From contig JALNQF010000166.1 of NCBI GenBank assembly GCA_028456385.1, forward strand, positions 33,435 to 97,434: DNA of 64,000 nt, read 5' to 3'. Below the pieces are notes generated by a model. It did no database searches. It worked only from the letters and a program-made list of their open reading frames with translations, and was not told where the DNA came from. This DNA is from Ophiosphaerella korrae (Eukaryota > Ascomycota > Dothideomycetes > Pleosporales > Phaeosphaeriaceae). Below, piece by piece: positions 62,456 to 64,000 of this stretch (positions within the stretch are counted from its first letter, which is position 1; every line of letters starts with the position of its first letter). The translations under genes were made by a program, and so were the position numbers.

Positions 62456-62873
62456 GTCTTAAAAGATAAGTAGATATAATAGTTAGAAATACTAAGATAA
62501 TATAAATTTAAGATCTAGTATATACTAAGTAAAGAAAATAGCTAAGTAAATATACTTAGCTAAAGATATAATATTATAAAAAAGAAATACGTAGTAAAAG
62601 AAGCTATACTCTAAGATAATAGATAAAGATACCTAGTACTAAATATAGAATAAGTAGAAGAGTAAAAAATTAATAACTTAGTTAGGATTATAAATAGAGT
62701 TCTAGAAGAATTACAAGGAGTAATAATATAATAATACTATAATAACTTAGTATATAAGTACTTAGAGATTATATAAACTATAGAGCTAATCTAGAGAAAC
62801 TATAGATTTTATAAAATAAAAGAAAAAGTTATATAGATTATTAAAGAATATATAGATTACTAAAAAATAAGTA
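62456..62873 (+). pseudogene. fragment of a family-C pol (RNase H to integrase)
   Basis: Matches C positions about 36095-36512 with RIP-type differences. It ends where the Fot1/pogo element is inserted at a TA. Confidence 0.7.
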
Positions 62874-64000
62874 ACGTATTCTATTAGTAAAGCGGCTATA
62901 TTACTAAAATAGCTACTTTTTCTTAGCACGAAGAATACTACGTACAAACAATAATGTAGTCTTAACAAAATAATATTTTAACTCTATAAGAAGGTAGAAT
63001 TTAACTTAAGCTTTAGGCTTATATATTAGGCTATTTTTAGACTTTACAACGCGCTACTGTAGCTTTAAACGTATAATATTAGCGGCTCTCTACCTAGCTT
63101 TATAGAATCCCTTATTAACGCGCTACTTAACTAAACTACTAGAAACTTACTATAATAGAAGAGCAAACTATCGTATAGTATATTCTTAACTTTAATTTAA
63201 GAGGATTTGCCCCCTAGTTATATAAGGTAGTAGATATAGTAGATAAGCTATTAGTAATACGTAGTAGAGAACTAGTTAAGAAGTACTAGCCTATACGCTT
63301 TATAGCGCGTACAGATAAGCTTAAGACTACCTTTAGTTAAGTAAAAGATTACTAGAAAATACTTTAAGAAGATCTAGTAGTTATTAGTAGGTAGTTCTAG
63401 CTCGTACAGGATACAATAGCGACGTATAGCGTTAATCTAGATAATATCTATAACTTTAATAAGACTAGCTTTTAGATAGAAATAATTAAGTTAATAAAAG
63501 TTGTTACGGGCTTAGAGAGGCGTATAAGGCCTAATCTTATTTAGCTAGGCGATTACGAGTAGGTTATAGCTATTATAAGTATCTACGCTACTAGCTATAC
63601 AACTCTACTATTTATTATCTATAAAGGACGCGTCTATATCTCTACTTAGTACAAGGAAATAGATATACTACGTAATTAGAAGATCTCTATCTCTAAGAAT
63701 AGATAGATAAATAATATACTTAGTCTTAAGTAGTTAAAGTACTTTAACGTATATATAAAAGTATATTAAGTAAGGTTATACTAGCTACTTATCTTAGATA
63801 GCTATAAGAGCTACTTAAATTAAGATTTTAAGGACTACTACTTTAAAAACAAGATTCTAACGCTCTATATACTAGCCTATTCGTCCTATATCCTCTAGCT
63901 ACTTAACGTTGTCTACTTCTTGCTATTAAAGCTTAAGTACTCCTAGCGCGTACAAGACTTAGCGCGCTAGCGCGTCTACTATATTAATAAGGAAGGCTTC
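62874..64000 (+). mobile_element. Fot1/pogo-type DNA transposon, RIP-damaged, right end beyond the window
   Basis: Inserted at the TA 62872-62873 within a C-type fragment, as expected for Tc1/pogo elements. The plus-strand translation (about 63190-64000) reads as a DDE_1 superfamily transposase. LRGFAP-LYKVVDIVDKLL belongs to the CENP-B-like N-terminal part. IYNFNKTSF matches the first catalytic Asp region (family IYNFDETGF, with D now N). KVVTGLERR and LLILDSYKSY (second Asp) follow, then AYSSYILQLLNV. TAG and TAA codons replace Gln and Trp, so it is inactive. The terminal inverted repeats cannot be checked because the right end is missing. Confidence 0.85.

Noticed and set aside
62786..62968. 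60-codon minus-strand frame
   Set aside because: It spans the junction between a pol fragment and the Fot1 element, so it cannot be one gene.
14424..64000. Centromere or AT-rich satellite as explanation for the block
   Set aside because: The AT bias is explained by RIP of identifiable LTR and DNA transposons, and no long satellite is seen. A centromeric location cannot be excluded without chromatin data.

Overview
The window is genomic DNA of a filamentous ascomycete (Pezizomycotina). The left 9.1 kb carries genes with short fungal introns (about 41-56 nt, GT...AG, CTAAC/CTAAT branch sites) and fungal-type families. The right 50 kb is a TpA-saturated repeat block with the look of repeat-induced point mutation (RIP): C-to-T and G-to-A changes on both strands, Gln codons turned to stops and Cys codons turned to Tyr in old retrotransposon genes.

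Left region (1-9.1 kb): a compact five-gene cluster with balanced base composition. It holds a 4-coumarate-CoA-ligase-like acyl/aryl-CoA ligase (5' end off the window), an alpha/beta hydrolase, a C2H2-plus-Fungal_trans regulator, a soluble bacterial-type cytochrome P450 with no intron, and an allantoate-permease-type (ACS/Dal5) MFS transporter. Convergent neighbours end 11 and 24 bp apart, and the P450 and transporter share a 336-bp divergent promoter. GTGGGGA/TCCCCAC, a perfect CreA/Mig1 consensus, occurs four times in that promoter and twice just before the regulator start. I read the set as a carbon-repressible uptake-and-degradation cluster for an organic (perhaps aromatic) acid: import by the MFS protein, oxidation by the P450, CoA activation by the ligase (C-terminal SKI resembles a peroxisomal signal), hydrolysis, and local control by the C2H2 protein. 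The substrate is inferred, not shown.

Transition (9.1-14.4 kb): no conserved host gene except a small retropepsin-like protein (12626-13108, minus). There is a RIP-damaged Tc1/mariner relic near 10.0-10.6 kb and unidentified repeat-derived DNA.

Repeat block (14.4-64 kb): a stack of chromodomain Ty3/Gypsy elements that can be unpicked by matching LTRs and 5-bp target-site duplications. Element 1 (14424-21638, minus) abuts host element E (plus; 3' LTR 61740-62146). Inside E lie a solo LTR (TSD AAATA), a second solo LTR (TSD CTAAT) and a complete element C-prime (54489-61302, TSD CCTAT). Inside the first solo LTR lies B1 (23024-50914, TSD ATTAG). Inside B1 lies B2 (28443-49360, TSD TATAA), inside B2 lies C (31957-45834, TSD CTATT), and inside C lies D (38195-45264, TSD CGAAG/CAAAG). 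The block is thus six layers deep. The window ends in a further LTR fragment, a fragment of a C-type element, and a Fot1/pogo DNA transposon (62874 onward) inserted at a TA.

Two features stand out in the retrotransposons. B- and D-type copies carry, antisense to gag-pol between the chromodomain and the 3' LTR, a decayed frame that looks like a Zn2Cys6 cluster followed by a coiled coil. Each LTR family also holds its own minisatellite (31, 54 or 14 bp), and three LTR pairs differ in length by exact multiples of it.
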